64,000 nucleotides of DNA from Pseudomonadota bacterium (GCA_018241505.1 JAFEDS010000007.1:62001-126000), one strand, 5' to 3'; shown: positions 18,191-27,388, counted from the first letter of the stretch. Notes: generated by a model from the sequence alone, not told the origin. Translations and numbers: made by a program.

Positions 18191-20758
18191 TCAAAGCCAT
18201 TTCATCAACCCGAGCTCGTGGGGATGCGACAGAAGCTCGTGCCACGGGTAGATGCGCACCTCGGTGGCAAACTGGCCGCATTCCTGCAACGTCACATCGA
18301 GCGCGAATACTGCGGCATCTTCGGACTGCTCACCTGTCGATTTGAACGCGGCGCTCCACAGGCCATCCGGCTCCGGCTGTCCATAGGCAGACAAGGGCGG
18401 CGAGCCCGAGTCCGCTTCCGGCAACCGCCGGCGGGCAAAGAACTCGACCCGCACATCGCCAGGCAGCAGACCGTTCAAGCCGGCCGCCACTGTCAGGCGC
18501 AGGTTCTGACCTCGCGGCACATCGGGAGCGGCGTCCGCCATCAGCCGCAGACTCACCTTGGGCCAGGCCTGGCGCACTCGCTGCTTCCAGTCGGCGAGCT
18601 GGCGCGCGCCCGCAAAGCCATCGGCCGCGAGCTTGCGATATTGCTCAGCCGCCGGCTGATACAGGCCGCGTGTGTAATCGAACAGCATGCGATCCATGTT
18701 GAATCGCGGAATGACGGTGCTCATGGCGCGCTTGCTGCGCCGGACCCACTCGGGCGACCAGGTGCTGTCCTTGCGGTCGTAATACAAAGGCACGACCTCT
18801 TCCTCCAGGGCATCCAGGAGCATCTGCGCCTCGAGCGCATCGCGGCGCTCGGGGTCCTGGACATTGGCCGGCGGGATACCCCAACCGTTGTCATTCATCC
18901 AAGCTTCCGCCCACCAGCCATCGAGAATGCTCAAATTCAGTTTGCCATTGATGGCCGCTTTCATACCGGAGGTGCCGCTGGCTTCCAGGGGATAGATCGG
19001 ATTGTTCAGCCACACATCAACGCCCGAGACCAGCCAGCGGGCCAACTGCAGATCGTAATCCTCGAGAAAAACAATGTGACCCAGAAAGTCGGGGTGGGTC
19101 ATGAGCTGGCGCACCTCGCGCAACACCTGCTTGGCCGGCTCGTCGGCCGGATGCGCCTTGCCGGCAAACAGCAGCAACACGGGACGGTCGGCATCGCGCA
19201 GGATCCTGGCCAATCGCGCGCGATCACGCATCAGCAACGTAGCGCGCTTGTAGGTGGCAAATCTGCGGGCGAAGCCAATCGTCAGCACGTCCGGACGCAT
19301 CGGATCCAGCAGTCGACTGACGTGGCGAAGCTGTGCAGGGCTCAAGCCCTTGCGGGCATACTCACGCTGCAGCCGTTCGCGCACACTCGCGAGCATCCGC
19401 GCCTTCACCGACTGGGAAGTCGCCCAATAACGATCGTCGGCAACTTGTTCCAGGCCGGTCCAGAACGGCACATCACGCAGCTTGTCGCGCCACTCGCGTC
19501 CCAACTCCGCGTCGAAAAAATCCGCCCAGATCTGATGGAGGAAGGTCGGTACGTGTACGCCGTTCGTGACGAATCCTATGGGATTTTCATCGGGACGGAT
19601 CTCGGGCCACTGGTCAGCGACAATGCGCGAGCTGACGACACCGTGAATCCGGCTGACGCCATTGACGCGGCGCGCGCCATTCAATGCGAGCCGGGTCATA
19701 TTGAACAACCCGCCCACGGACGGCGAGCGCCCAAGCTCGAGGAAACGCTCCATGGAAATGCCGAGCTCGCGCACGAAGTCGCCAAAGACCGAAATCATCA
19801 GATCGTGCGAGAACGCATCGTGCCCTGCCGCCACGGGCGTGTGCGTCGTAAACACACAATCCGCCGCGACCGCCTCGAGCGCGGCAGGGAACGGCAGCCC
19901 TTCCGCGACTCGTTCGCGCAGCAGCTCGGGAATCAGGAAGGCCGCGTGGCCTTCATTCAAATGCCACACCGCGGGAGCGATCCCGAGAGCGCGCAAGGCG
20001 CGCATGCCACCGATTCCCAGGATCATCTCCTGGCGAACGCGAGTTGACTCATCGCCTCCATAGAGGCGATGGGTAATGTCACGATCCGATGGAGCGTTCT
20101 GCGAACAGTTGGTATCCAACAGGTAGACCGGGATGCGGCCTACTTTTGCTTTCCACAGGCGTGCGACCACGTCACGGCCGGCGATCCTCACCGTGACTTG
20201 CACCCATTCGCCGTTGGCATTCAGTGCGGGCTCGACCGGCAGGTCGCGCGGATCGCGCTCGCGATACTCCGCGAGTTGGTTGCCGTCGTTGTCGACCGTC
20301 TGGGTGAAATATCCCTGCTCGTAGAGCAGTCCGACCGCAACGAAGTTGGCTCGCGCATCGCTCGCGGACTTGCAGTAATCACCCGCCAGAACGCCCAAAC
20401 CCCCGGAATAGATCTGGAAGCTTTCGTGGAATCCGTACTCAGCACAGAAATACGCCACCAGGGGAGCATCCGCGGAGGGCGGCGGCGCTGACAGATACGC
20501 ATCCAGGGACTGAAGCACCTGGTTGTAACGCGCCAGGTAGACAGGGTCCTGGGCAACCCGATCGAGATTCTCCTGGCTGACACAACGGAGCATCAGCCGG
20601 GGATTTCCCCCGCTTTGTTTCCATAATTCGCGGTCGAGGTCTTCGAACAGGGCGCGCGACGGGCGGTGCCAACTGAAGAACAGGTTACCGGCCAATTCAG
20701 GCAGCCGGGCCAGGCTGGAGGGCAGGACCGGGGTGACCTCGAGTAACACATTTCTCAT
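18191..20758 (-). CDS. glgP: alpha-glucan (glycogen) phosphorylase
   Basis: The protein has 856 residues if started at MRNVLLEVTPVLP. It belongs to the alpha-glucan phosphorylase group (the TIGR02094 type), which is close to this length. The PLP-lysine region is ASGTSGMKAAINGKLNLS, and the N-terminal VAYFCAEYGFHESFQIYSGG is the family hallmark. It releases glucose-1-phosphate from glycogen or maltodextrin. It is the first gene of the operon, so synthesis and breakdown genes are co-transcribed. The promoter lies in the divergent gap to padR, which holds a perfect inverted repeat. Confidence 0.95.
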   Translation of the reverse strand: MRNVLLEVTPVLPSSLARLPELAGNLFFSWHRPSRALFEDLDRELWKQSGGNPRLMLRCVSQENLDRVAQDPVYLARYNQVLQSLDAYLSAPPPSADAPLVAYFCAEYGFHESFQIYSGGLGVLAGDYCKSASDARANFVAVGLLYEQGYFTQTVDNDGNQLAEYRERDPRDLPVEPALNANGEWVQVTVRIAGRDVVARLWKAKVGRIPVYLLDTNCSQNAPSDRDITHRLYGGDESTRVRQEMILGIGGMRALRALGIAPAVWHLNEGHAAFLIPELLRERVAEGLPFPAALEAVAADCVFTTHTPVAAGHDAFSHDLMISVFGDFVRELGISMERFLELGRSPSVGGLFNMTRLALNGARRVNGVSRIHGVVSSRIVADQWPEIRPDENPIGFVTNGVHVPTFLHQIWADFFDAELGREWRDKLRDVPFWTGLEQVADDRYWATSQSVKARMLASVRERLQREYARKGLSPAQLRHVSRLLDPMRPDVLTIGFARRFATYKRATLLMRDRARLARILRDADRPVLLLFAGKAHPADEPAKQVLREVRQLMTHPDFLGHIVFLEDYDLQLARWLVSGVDVWLNNPIYPLEASGTSGMKAAINGKLNLSILDGWWAEAWMNDNGWGIPPANVQDPERRDALEAQMLLDALEEEVVPLYYDRKDSTWSPEWVRRSKRAMSTVIPRFNMDRMLFDYTRGLYQPAAEQYRKLAADGFAGARQLADWKQRVRQAWPKVSLRLMADAAPDVPRGQNLRLTVAAGLNGLLPGDVRVEFFARRRLPEADSGSPPLSAYGQPEPDGLWSAAFKSTGEQSEDAAVFALDVTLQECGQFATEVRIYPWHELLSHPHELGLMKWL

Positions 20759-20833
20759 GAAATTCCGGCCTCTAGCGAGCGAAGGGGCGAGTCTAGCAAC
20801 CTCGGACAGTTGCGACGAACCGTTCACGGGATC

Positions 20834-20881
20834 GGCCAGTATTAGTTGCTGCCCTCTATTAGTAAGTTCACAATACTGGCC
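20834..20881. promoter_or_regulatory. perfect 10-bp inverted repeat between glgP and padR
   Basis: GGCCAGTATT at 20834-20843 is repeated in reverse complement as AATACTGGCC at 20872-20881, with a 28-bp spacer that itself contains two TATTAGT copies. The right arm ends one base before the padR GTG start and occupies the place where a ribosome-binding site would sit. The dyad next to a divergent PadR gene suggests an autoregulatory operator that may also affect the glycogen operon; this is inference. Confidence 0.6.
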
Positions 20882-20882
20882 T

Positions 20883-21242
20883 GTGGACGATAGTCATGGC
20901 CGAAAATTTCAGAAGGATCTCAATGCCGGGCTGGTGGCACTGGTGCTGCTGGCCGTCCTCAGCCGCAGCGCGGAGGATCTGTATGGCTATGAAATTGCCA
21001 AGCGGCTGCAAAAAGCCAATGAGGGAGAATCCCTCTTCAAGGAAGGGACGGTGTACCCCGTGCTGCGCGCTCTGAGCGCCAACGGGCTCCTGACCAGCCG
21101 GATCGTCCCGTCCTATTCCGGACCGCCGCGGCGGTATTACCGGATCACCGAGGAAGGCCGTGCCGTGCTCGGGGACTGGAGCGGAATCTGGCAGCAGACC
21201 CGCGATTTCGTCGATCGATTTATTGAAGGAGCACAAGAATGA
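20883..21242 (+). CDS. PadR-family transcriptional regulator
   Basis: This is a 119-residue winged-helix protein if started at the GTG right after the inverted repeat. The core RKFQKDLNAGLVALVLLAVL, then YGYEIAKRLQ and EGTVYPVLRALSANGLLTS, followed by RRYYRITEEGRAVL, are PadR hallmarks. No Shine-Dalgarno is visible before the GTG, so the message may be leaderless. Its stop overlaps the start of the next gene as ATGA. PadR genes paired with HAAS/DUF1700-type membrane proteins usually repress their own operon. Confidence 0.9.
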   Translation: MDDSHGRKFQKDLNAGLVALVLLAVLSRSAEDLYGYEIAKRLQKANEGESLFKEGTVYPVLRALSANGLLTSRIVPSYSGPPRRYYRITEEGRAVLGDWSGIWQQTRDFVDRFIEGAQE

Positions 21243-22153
21243 ACCGCGCCCCCCGATCCATCGACGAGTACCTCAAGCAATTGCGTGACGCACTGCAGGG
21301 AGCAGACCCGGCGCTGATCCAGGACGCCCTCTACGACGCGGAGGAATATCTGCGAGCCGAGTGTGCTTCGCATCCGGACAAGTCGGAAGCGGATGTGCTC
21401 GAGCTGATCGCGAGTACCTACGGAGCGCCGGAGGAGGTCGCGGCCGCGTATCGGGACACGGAGGCAAAGGTCAACGCGGCGCTTCGACCCGTCACACCGC
21501 GAAGCGTCGAGTCGCCGAATCCGCTGCGGCGGTTCTTCGGCGTGTACTCGGATTCCCGAGCCTATCTGTCACTCTTCTATATGCTGCTCACGCTCGTGAC
21601 CGGCATTCTTTATTTTGTGTTTGTGGTCACGGGGCTGTCGCTCTCGGCGGGACTGTCCGTGTTGATTATCGGCTTGCCCTTTTTCCTGGCATTCATCGGA
21701 ATCGCGCGGGTGCTCGCGTTGGGTGAGGGCCGGCTGCTCGAGGCTATTACCGGCGAACGCATGCCGCGGAGGCCGCTGCACCCCGGACCGCGATCCGGCA
21801 TCTGGGCGCGTATCGGTGACATGTTGAAGGACTTACGAACCTGGACGACCCTCGCCTACTTGCTGCTGATGCTGCCGCTGGGAATTTTCTACTTCGTGGT
21901 GGCGGTTACGGGCATTTCGGTCGCGGGGGCGTTGGTTGTGGGGCCTTTCCTGGTGTTGGCTCAGCACCTGGGCTGGGACTTCAACGATGGGATCTCGGTG
22001 ATGCAACCGGCCTTTATGGCGGCGCCGCTGGTGGCTCCGTTCACGATCGCTATCGGAGTCCTGATCTTTACATCGCTCATGCACGCTTCCCGCGGGATCG
22101 GCCATATGCAGGTGATGCTTGCGCGCGCTCTGCTGGTCAAGCCGGGAATGTAG
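21239..22153 (+). CDS. HAAS/DUF1700-like membrane protein with sensor-type transmembrane domain
   Basis: This 304-residue protein has an N-terminal helical HAAS-like region (residues 8-75, with YLKQLRDALQGADP, LYDAEEYLRAE and STYGAPEEVAAAYRDTE). Two hydrophobic blocks, around residues 100-155 and 205-285, follow, each beginning with a Y-L-L pattern. This is the arrangement of the 'sensor' membrane proteins that accompany PadR regulators. The PadR partner overlaps it by four bases. The ligand is unknown; a role in membrane-stress sensing is a reasonable guess only. Confidence 0.75.
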   Translation: MNRAPRSIDEYLKQLRDALQGADPALIQDALYDAEEYLRAECASHPDKSEADVLELIASTYGAPEEVAAAYRDTEAKVNAALRPVTPRSVESPNPLRRFFGVYSDSRAYLSLFYMLLTLVTGILYFVFVVTGLSLSAGLSVLIIGLPFFLAFIGIARVLALGEGRLLEAITGERMPRRPLHPGPRSGIWARIGDMLKDLRTWTTLAYLLLMLPLGIFYFVVAVTGISVAGALVVGPFLVLAQHLGWDFNDGISVMQPAFMAAPLVAPFTIAIGVLIFTSLMHASRGIGHMQVMLARALLVKPGM

Positions 22154-22163
22154 GCTTGCGCGG

Positions 22164-22802
22164 ATGAAGAGAAACGTGGGCACGGCGTTGGTGTTGAGCG
22201 TGTGGGCGACCGCGGGCATCGCGGCAGGGGCCGCGGCGACCTCGGTCGCGCCGCAGACCGGGGCGCTCGCGAACCCGCTGTCGGCCTTGCCTGCGGCGGG
22301 CGCTAAAAATCCCAACGGCTGTCTCGCCAGTGGCGACGGCTATTTGCGTGCCCGCATTCGCGGCGCTCTCGTACTCGATGTGAACCTGCGCAACGCCGAG
22401 TTGGAATGCGACGGCGGCCCGCGCCCGGACGGCAGCGGTATCCGTGTCAGCTTTGCCGGCCCCGCGCGCTCGGATGGCCGGCGACTGCGGATGGTTTTTG
22501 GCGTTGGCAAAGCGAAGGAAGGTGCCCTCGGCCGCGAGTTGCCCACCAACTTGACAGTCATATTTGAAGGCGAGCAGCGAATGTTCGCCACGCGCGGCGA
22601 CGATAAATGCACCGTGGACGAGTTCAAACAAGAGCGTGTGGGCGCGCTGGGTGGGCCGATACGTACCTACCGCGTCATTGCGCGTGGGTTCTGCATAGCT
22701 CCGGTGAAAGCGTTGAACAGCGAACAGACGATCCTGGTGAACAGTTTTGACTTCGCCGGAAACATCACTTTCGAGGATGCGCCACCAAACAGCCCGAAAT
22801 GA
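22164..22802 (+). CDS. secreted protein of unknown function
   Basis: This 212-residue protein begins MKRNVGTALVLSVWATAGIA, a signal peptide, and is then rich in beta-type segments (YLRARIRGALVLDVNLRNAE, GIRVSFAGPARSDGRRLRM). It contains four cysteines, including the pair Cys-Thr-Val at DDKCTVDEF and the late FCIAPVKAL. I do not recognise a family. It follows the HAAS gene by 10 bp and may share its transcript. The last codons lie in a degenerate 24-bp repeat. It is convergent with the aspartyl protease gene. Confidence 0.65.
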   Translation: MKRNVGTALVLSVWATAGIAAGAAATSVAPQTGALANPLSALPAAGAKNPNGCLASGDGYLRARIRGALVLDVNLRNAELECDGGPRPDGSGIRVSFAGPARSDGRRLRMVFGVGKAKEGALGRELPTNLTVIFEGEQRMFATRGDDKCTVDEFKQERVGALGGPIRTYRVIARGFCIAPVKALNSEQTILVNSFDFAGNITFEDAPPNSPK

Positions 22803-22880
22803 TCGAGGCCACCGTTGGGGTCACTCAGCGCGCGATGACTGGGGCCACTCACTGCGAAATGATGGGAGCCACTCAGCGCG
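22795..22880. repeat. 24-bp tandem repeats spanning two convergent gene ends
   Basis: CACTCAGCGCG-type cores recur at 22822, 22846 and 22870, exactly 24 bp apart. A further degenerate copy with CGAAATGAT and GGCCAC begins near 22795. The block covers the stop codon of the secreted-protein gene and the last codons of the convergent aspartyl protease gene, so both C-termini are partly repeat-encoded. Confidence 0.7.
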
Positions 22881-23940
22881 TGTTGGCCGCGAACACCTCA
22901 CCCGGCGCCAGCGCGGTGGACGTCAGACCGTGATTGATCTCGCGAGGCCCCTCGTGGAAGCCCTTGAAGTACACCTCAGAGCGCGCGAAATCGATGACGA
23001 ACGCTCTCGAGGTGCCGAGCACATCCATGCCGATAATGATCGCGGGCTGCGACTGCATGTCCCAGACTTCGAAAATGTGAAAATCGCCGTATACGACGGT
23101 CACATTCGCCATCGTGACCTCGCCCATGGAAATCGCGGGTGTCAACAGCATTTCACCCGTCGATACATCGGTGGTCGCACCATACACATCGGTCAGATGC
23201 GAGACCAGGTCGGGATGTTTCGCGTTCAAGGCATCGCGCAACGCTACATTTCCGAGGGTACGCTGTGAGCCCGTGTCGATGACGGCCGTGGCCTTGACGC
23301 CGCCGATGCGCACCGGAACGGAGAACAGCCCACCGCTCAGGCGTTTGGCGGCAACCCGGTAAAAATCGGTCAGAACCGCACGGCTCTTTTCCAATGAGAC
23401 GCGGTCGCGCTGGAAATCAACCACGAGCCGCTCGCGCTGCAGGCCGGCGAGGCCGAGGATTCCATCGGCATCCGCCATGATCGGCGCAAGCACCACCGGT
23501 ACTTGCACATTCTCCACAACAAACTCGCCACACTGCAGCTTGTCAATGGAAACGGACGGCAGGTCAGCCGTGCCGGTGATGCCATTGACCCGAATCATTT
23601 TGGAGGTTGGACCGGAATCGAGGCCCAGCTCGTGCGCGAGCGCCGGAGAGAGAGTGGACTGCGCAGCACCGGTATCCACGAGCATTCGAAACGGTCCGTG
23701 CCCATTTATTGACACGGGCACGAGGATGCGCCCGATGCGATCCATGCGGGTGGGCGAAGCAAACAAGGTCGCGGGTTCCGGTGACGGTCCGAGCCGCGAG
23801 CCCAATGCGGGCGGGTCCTGGACGCTCGGACTCAAAGTGCTTTTTTCCGGCGCATTGTTGCCGGATTCGACTGCAGAGACCCTGGCCGCAATGACGCACA
23901 TCACTGCGTATACGATCAACCGTATTTCTGGCCACCGCAT
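22873..23940 (-). CDS. exported aspartyl protease, two retropepsin-like halves
   Basis: I start the protein at MRWPEIRLIVYAVMCVIAAR, a signal sequence, giving 355 residues. Two catalytic-type motifs are present: LVDTGAAQSTLSP (Asp89) and AVIDTGSQRTLGN in the second half. A conserved block FASPTRMDRIGRILVPVSIN precedes the first. The terminal WDMQSQPAIIIGMDVLGTS is the typical retropepsin/clan AA ending. It probably acts in the periplasm. A clear paralogue lies at 40.1-41.0 kb. This copy is divergent from the TonB receptor array and about 440 bp from it. Confidence 0.85.
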   Translation of the reverse strand: MRWPEIRLIVYAVMCVIAARVSAVESGNNAPEKSTLSPSVQDPPALGSRLGPSPEPATLFASPTRMDRIGRILVPVSINGHGPFRMLVDTGAAQSTLSPALAHELGLDSGPTSKMIRVNGITGTADLPSVSIDKLQCGEFVVENVQVPVVLAPIMADADGILGLAGLQRERLVVDFQRDRVSLEKSRAVLTDFYRVAAKRLSGGLFSVPVRIGGVKATAVIDTGSQRTLGNVALRDALNAKHPDLVSHLTDVYGATTDVSTGEMLLTPAISMGEVTMANVTVVYGDFHIFEVWDMQSQPAIIIGMDVLGTSRAFVIDFARSEVYFKGFHEGPREINHGLTSTALAPGEVFAANTR

Positions 23941-24068
23941 GCAAACAAACTCATCACGAGCTCTTGAGCGCGACACTACTCCTAATTGGCACGCCACGCT
24001 TCGACATCCATCGCAATGTGAAAATTATCGCCGCGCGCGCAGCAGGCTCCCTGAAAACGGAAGCGACT

Positions 24069-24085
24069 GGTACTGGGCGCAACAC
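24069..24085 (+). promoter_or_regulatory. upstream box shared by TonB receptors 1, 3 and 4
   Basis: GGTACTGGGCGCAACAC here matches GGTACTGGACGCAACAC at 34124-34140 (receptor 4) and GGTACTCGACGCCACGC at 30916-30932 (receptor 3). A GTG-containing half-site follows within about 15 bp at receptors 1 and 4. At receptor 2 the related GCAAAAC-N6-GTGTTGC is found at about 27550-27570. This may be an activator or repressor site or an inherited duplication remnant. Confidence 0.45.
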
Positions 24086-24224
24086 TTTTCATTGTGCAAT
24101 TTGAGCGCAACGCGATGAAACCCCCGGCTGACGGGGAATGCGCGCCAGCAGGGATTTCGTAGCGTAAACCCCGACCTTGGTCCCCTGGGTGCTGCCCATG
24201 GAGAGTGTTGCTTTCTTGCCAAAC

Positions 24225-24257
24225 TACTTCCAGCGTTGTAAAGCGGCTGCTAGTATC
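24225..24257 (+). promoter_or_regulatory. candidate promoter of TonB receptor gene 1
   Basis: TACTTCC, GTTGTA and GCTGCTAGTAT are arranged in a 33-bp block that recurs at receptor genes 2 and 4 with the same spacing. TAGTAT at 24251-24256 would be the -10 and CTTCCA, 18 bp earlier, the -35. A GTCAGTATCCCCA leader element follows. The implied 5' leader is about 115 nt. The rest of the 436-bp gap (23941-24376) holds the upstream box and no gene that I can see. Confidence 0.5.
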
Positions 24258-24351
24258 CTCACCCGTCACGGTCAGTATCCCCACGCTGCCGCTGAACACT
24301 CACCCGGGCCTCCCAGTACCGAGCCTTTAGGTATTTCCTGAGCCAGCTCCA

Positions 24352-24369
24352 AGAGCGCTCTTTGGGAGG
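24352..24369 (+). promoter_or_regulatory. palindrome next to the ribosome-binding site of receptor 1
   Basis: The perfect 10-bp palindrome AGAGCGCTCT (24352-24361) is followed by TT and GGGAGG, the ribosome-binding site, 7 bases before the ATG. The same arrangement is present at receptors 2 (27770-27779) and 4 (34412-34421). At receptor 3 (30963-30972) it carries one mismatch. It could be an operator or an RNA element near the translation start. Confidence 0.55.
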
Positions 24370-24376
24370 ATTGTTA

Positions 24377-27376
24377 ATGTCTGTCAATAGTCAAATCGCG
24401 CGGGCGGTGCACCGTGCACTCATTCTGGGTGCAATCGCCGCCGCCGGCAGCACGCCGCTGCACGCACAGGATCGAAGTGACTCGGATGCCGCCGCACCCA
24501 GCCCAGCGCTGGAAACGGTGACGGTGACGGGTTCACGTATCGTGGTTCCAAACCAAACCAGCATCAGTCCGGTCACGGCGATTTCCGCCGAACAGATCAC
24601 CAACACCGGTAAAACCCGTGTTGAAGACGTACTCAACACGTTGCCGCAGGTGTTCGGATCACAGAATTCCGGCGTGTCGAACGGTTCGAACGGTACGGCG
24701 CTCGTCAACCTGCGCAACCTCGATTCGAAGCGCACCCTGGTACTCATCGATGGCCGCAGGCTCGGCCCCGGCGATCCAACCGGCGGTTTCGTCCGTAACA
24801 CGTACGGCGCCGACATGAACATGATCCCGTCGCAGCTCATCGAGCGCGTCGACGTTCTGACGGGCGGCGCCTCCTCGACATACGGCGCGGACGCGGTCGC
24901 AGGCGTCATCAACTTCGTGATGAACAATCATTTCGAAGGCGTGAAGGTCAACGCCTCCTACGGCTTTAACCAGCACAGCAATCACAACGATGCGGCTGAC
25001 AGCATTCTCGCGAACAACACCCCGGTCATTCACACGCCGAGCAGCGTGGACTCAGGTTTCGCAAAAGACGTCAACCTGATCATGGGCCTGAACGCGCCGG
25101 ACGGAAAAGGTAACGCGACTGTCTACGCGACATTCCGTACCATCTCCCCGACGCTGGAAGGCCCCTACGACTACTCCGGCTGCACACTGAACTCCGGTGA
25201 CTCACTGAAGTGCGGTGGTTCATCAACGACCGCACCGCCCACTTCCGACGGCCGATTCCGCCAGGCGTTTCCGGATGGCTCGCGTGGTCCCAACCAGACC
25301 CTGAACCCGGATGGCTCCCTGAGTCCGTTCACAGCGGCCAACAACTACAACTTTGGCGCGGTGAACTACTTCCAGAGACCTGACGAGCGCTGGACGGCGG
25401 GCGGGTTCGCGCACTACGAATTCAACGATCACGTGGACGCATACTCCGAGTTCATGTTCATGCGGGACAACACCACGTCCCAGATCGCACCTAGCGGCGC
25501 GTTCTACGGCAACTATCCATTCAGCAGCTCCGGCGGACTGACGGTCAACTGCAGTAACCCGTTCCTGAACGCAAACGAGCTGGCGCAGTGGTGCGGCGGC
25601 TCGACGGCCGGCGATGCCACGCTGTTGATCGGTCGCCGCAATATCGAGGGTGGCCCCCGGCAGCAGTCGATTACGCACACCGACTGGCGCATGGTCGTTG
25701 GCACCCGCGGCGAAATTGCCGATGGCTGGAAATACGACACCTACGCCCAACAGGGCGAGGTTCAGCTCACCCGTAGTTTCCGCAATGACCTGTCCTGGTC
25801 GAAGATCCAGAACGCCCTGCTGGTCAAAAACGTGAACGGCACTCCGCAGTGCCAGGCATTTATCGACGGCACCGACAAGACTTGCGTGCCCTGGAACATC
25901 TTCACCCCCGGTGGTGTGACGCCGGCGGCCGCCGACTACCTGTCCATTCCGTTGCTGTCCACCGGATCGGTGACCGAGCGCGTTGCGGACGCCAACGTCA
26001 CCGGCGACCTCGGCAAGTACGGCATCCAGTCGCCGCTGGCCCGGTCCGGCCTCCAGGTCAACTTCGGTGTGGAGTGGCGCCAGGAGAAGTCCGACTTTCT
26101 GCCTGACTTCGCCTTCCAGCAGGGGTTGGGCGCGGGTCAGGGCGGCAAGACCTTGCCGATCGCCGGCCAGTACTCGGTACGCGAGGGCTTCATGGAAGCC
26201 AACATGCCGTTGCTGCAGGATGCGCCGTTCGCCAAGAGCCTGTCGGTCGAGACCGGCTATCGCTACTCGAGCTACAGCCTGGACTTCAAGACCAACACGT
26301 ACAAATTTGGCGTTGAATACTCGCCGGTGGATGATGTCCGCTTCCGCGGCAGCTTCCAGCGGGCGGTTCGAGTGCCGAACATCGGCGAGCTCTACAGTCC
26401 GATCTCAGTCGCGCTGGACGGTGTGACCGACCTGTGCTCAGGTACAACCCCGTCACTGACGTTCGCCCAGTGCGCCCGTCAGGGCGTGACGGCGGCACAG
26501 TACGGCAACTCGGTCGATCAGAACCCGGCCGCGCAGTACAACGGCTTGACCGGCGGCAACCCGAACCTGAAGCCGGAAACGGCGATCACCAAGTCGTTCG
26601 GTATCAGCCTGACGCCGACCTTCATCGAAGGCCTGCGCATCCAGGTCGACTACTTCGATATCAGCATCCAGAACGCCATTCAGAATCCGAACGCGGACTT
26701 CACCATGGTGCTGTGCTCACAGACCGGCAATCCGGCCCTGTGCAACAAGATCCATCGTGATGACAGCGGCTCGATCGACGGCTCACCCTCGAACAGCTAT
26801 GTCGAGGACACGCTGATCAACATCGGCAGCCTGAAGACACGCGGGGTGGACATCGACTCGTCGTACAAGCTGAACCTCGACACGTGGGGCCGGCTGGGCT
26901 TCCAGTTGACGAGCACCTTCACGCAGAAATACATCACCAACCCGCAGCCGGGGGCCTCCTACGACTGCGCCGGCTACTTTGGGGGTATCTGCGGAGCACC
27001 GCTGCCGAAGTGGCGCCACAACTTCACCACCTCGTACACAACCCCGATCAAGGGGCTGGACTTCGCGGCGACGTGGCGCTTCCTGGATGCGGTCAAGGAC
27101 GACTCGAATGCGCCAGGCTTGAGCTTCCTCAAGGGGACTTCATCCGACAATCCATCGGATCAGCGCATGTCGAGCCGCAGCTACCTCGACCTGACGGCGA
27201 GCTACCAGTACGACAAGTACAACGTCCGGGTCGGTGTGAACAACGTGTTGGACAAGGATCCCCCGATCATCGGCGCGAGCGTGTGCCCGGCCGGTCCTTG
27301 CAACGGCAACACCTGGCCGGTGATCTACGACGTCATGGGTCGCCAGTTGTTCATGATGGTGACAGCGGAGTTCTGA
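24377..27376 (+). CDS. TonB-dependent receptor 1 of tandem array
   Basis: This 999-residue outer-membrane receptor has a signal peptide ending LHA|QDRS, an N-terminal TonB-box-like ETVTVTGSRI, then a plug (ITNTGKTRVEDVLNTLPQVF) and a beta-barrel ending in the terminal Phe of MMVTAEF. There is no STN signalling domain. Several short-spaced Cys pairs in loop regions (GCTLNSG-CGGSS, LCSQTGNPALC, DCAGYFGGICG) probably form disulfides and are shared by all four copies. The ATG is chosen because GGGAGG lies 7 bases upstream; an in-frame TTG is rejected. The substrate is unknown. Family members import siderophores, glycans or peptides using TonB energy. Confidence 0.95.
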   Translation: MSVNSQIARAVHRALILGAIAAAGSTPLHAQDRSDSDAAAPSPALETVTVTGSRIVVPNQTSISPVTAISAEQITNTGKTRVEDVLNTLPQVFGSQNSGVSNGSNGTALVNLRNLDSKRTLVLIDGRRLGPGDPTGGFVRNTYGADMNMIPSQLIERVDVLTGGASSTYGADAVAGVINFVMNNHFEGVKVNASYGFNQHSNHNDAADSILANNTPVIHTPSSVDSGFAKDVNLIMGLNAPDGKGNATVYATFRTISPTLEGPYDYSGCTLNSGDSLKCGGSSTTAPPTSDGRFRQAFPDGSRGPNQTLNPDGSLSPFTAANNYNFGAVNYFQRPDERWTAGGFAHYEFNDHVDAYSEFMFMRDNTTSQIAPSGAFYGNYPFSSSGGLTVNCSNPFLNANELAQWCGGSTAGDATLLIGRRNIEGGPRQQSITHTDWRMVVGTRGEIADGWKYDTYAQQGEVQLTRSFRNDLSWSKIQNALLVKNVNGTPQCQAFIDGTDKTCVPWNIFTPGGVTPAAADYLSIPLLSTGSVTERVADANVTGDLGKYGIQSPLARSGLQVNFGVEWRQEKSDFLPDFAFQQGLGAGQGGKTLPIAGQYSVREGFMEANMPLLQDAPFAKSLSVETGYRYSSYSLDFKTNTYKFGVEYSPVDDVRFRGSFQRAVRVPNIGELYSPISVALDGVTDLCSGTTPSLTFAQCARQGVTAAQYGNSVDQNPAAQYNGLTGGNPNLKPETAITKSFGISLTPTFIEGLRIQVDYFDISIQNAIQNPNADFTMVLCSQTGNPALCNKIHRDDSGSIDGSPSNSYVEDTLINIGSLKTRGVDIDSSYKLNLDTWGRLGFQLTSTFTQKYITNPQPGASYDCAGYFGGICGAPLPKWRHNFTTSYTTPIKGLDFAATWRFLDAVKDDSNAPGLSFLKGTSSDNPSDQRMSSRSYLDLTASYQYDKYNVRVGVNNVLDKDPPIIGASVCPAGPCNGNTWPVIYDVMGRQLFMMVTAEF

Positions 27377-27388
27377 AGCTTCGCAAAC

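Noticed and set aside
18101-20047. A 648-codon open frame on the plus strand opposite glgP.
   Set aside because: It is the antisense shadow of a clear glycogen phosphorylase with intact family motifs. The peptide has no recognisable motif and is rich in Arg, Ala and Gln.
24362-24376. TTG start giving a five-residue extension of receptor 1, and similar TTG starts at receptors 2 and 3.
   Set aside because: The first would lie within the ribosome-binding site, and ATG codons with good spacing are present. The signal peptides are normal from the ATG.
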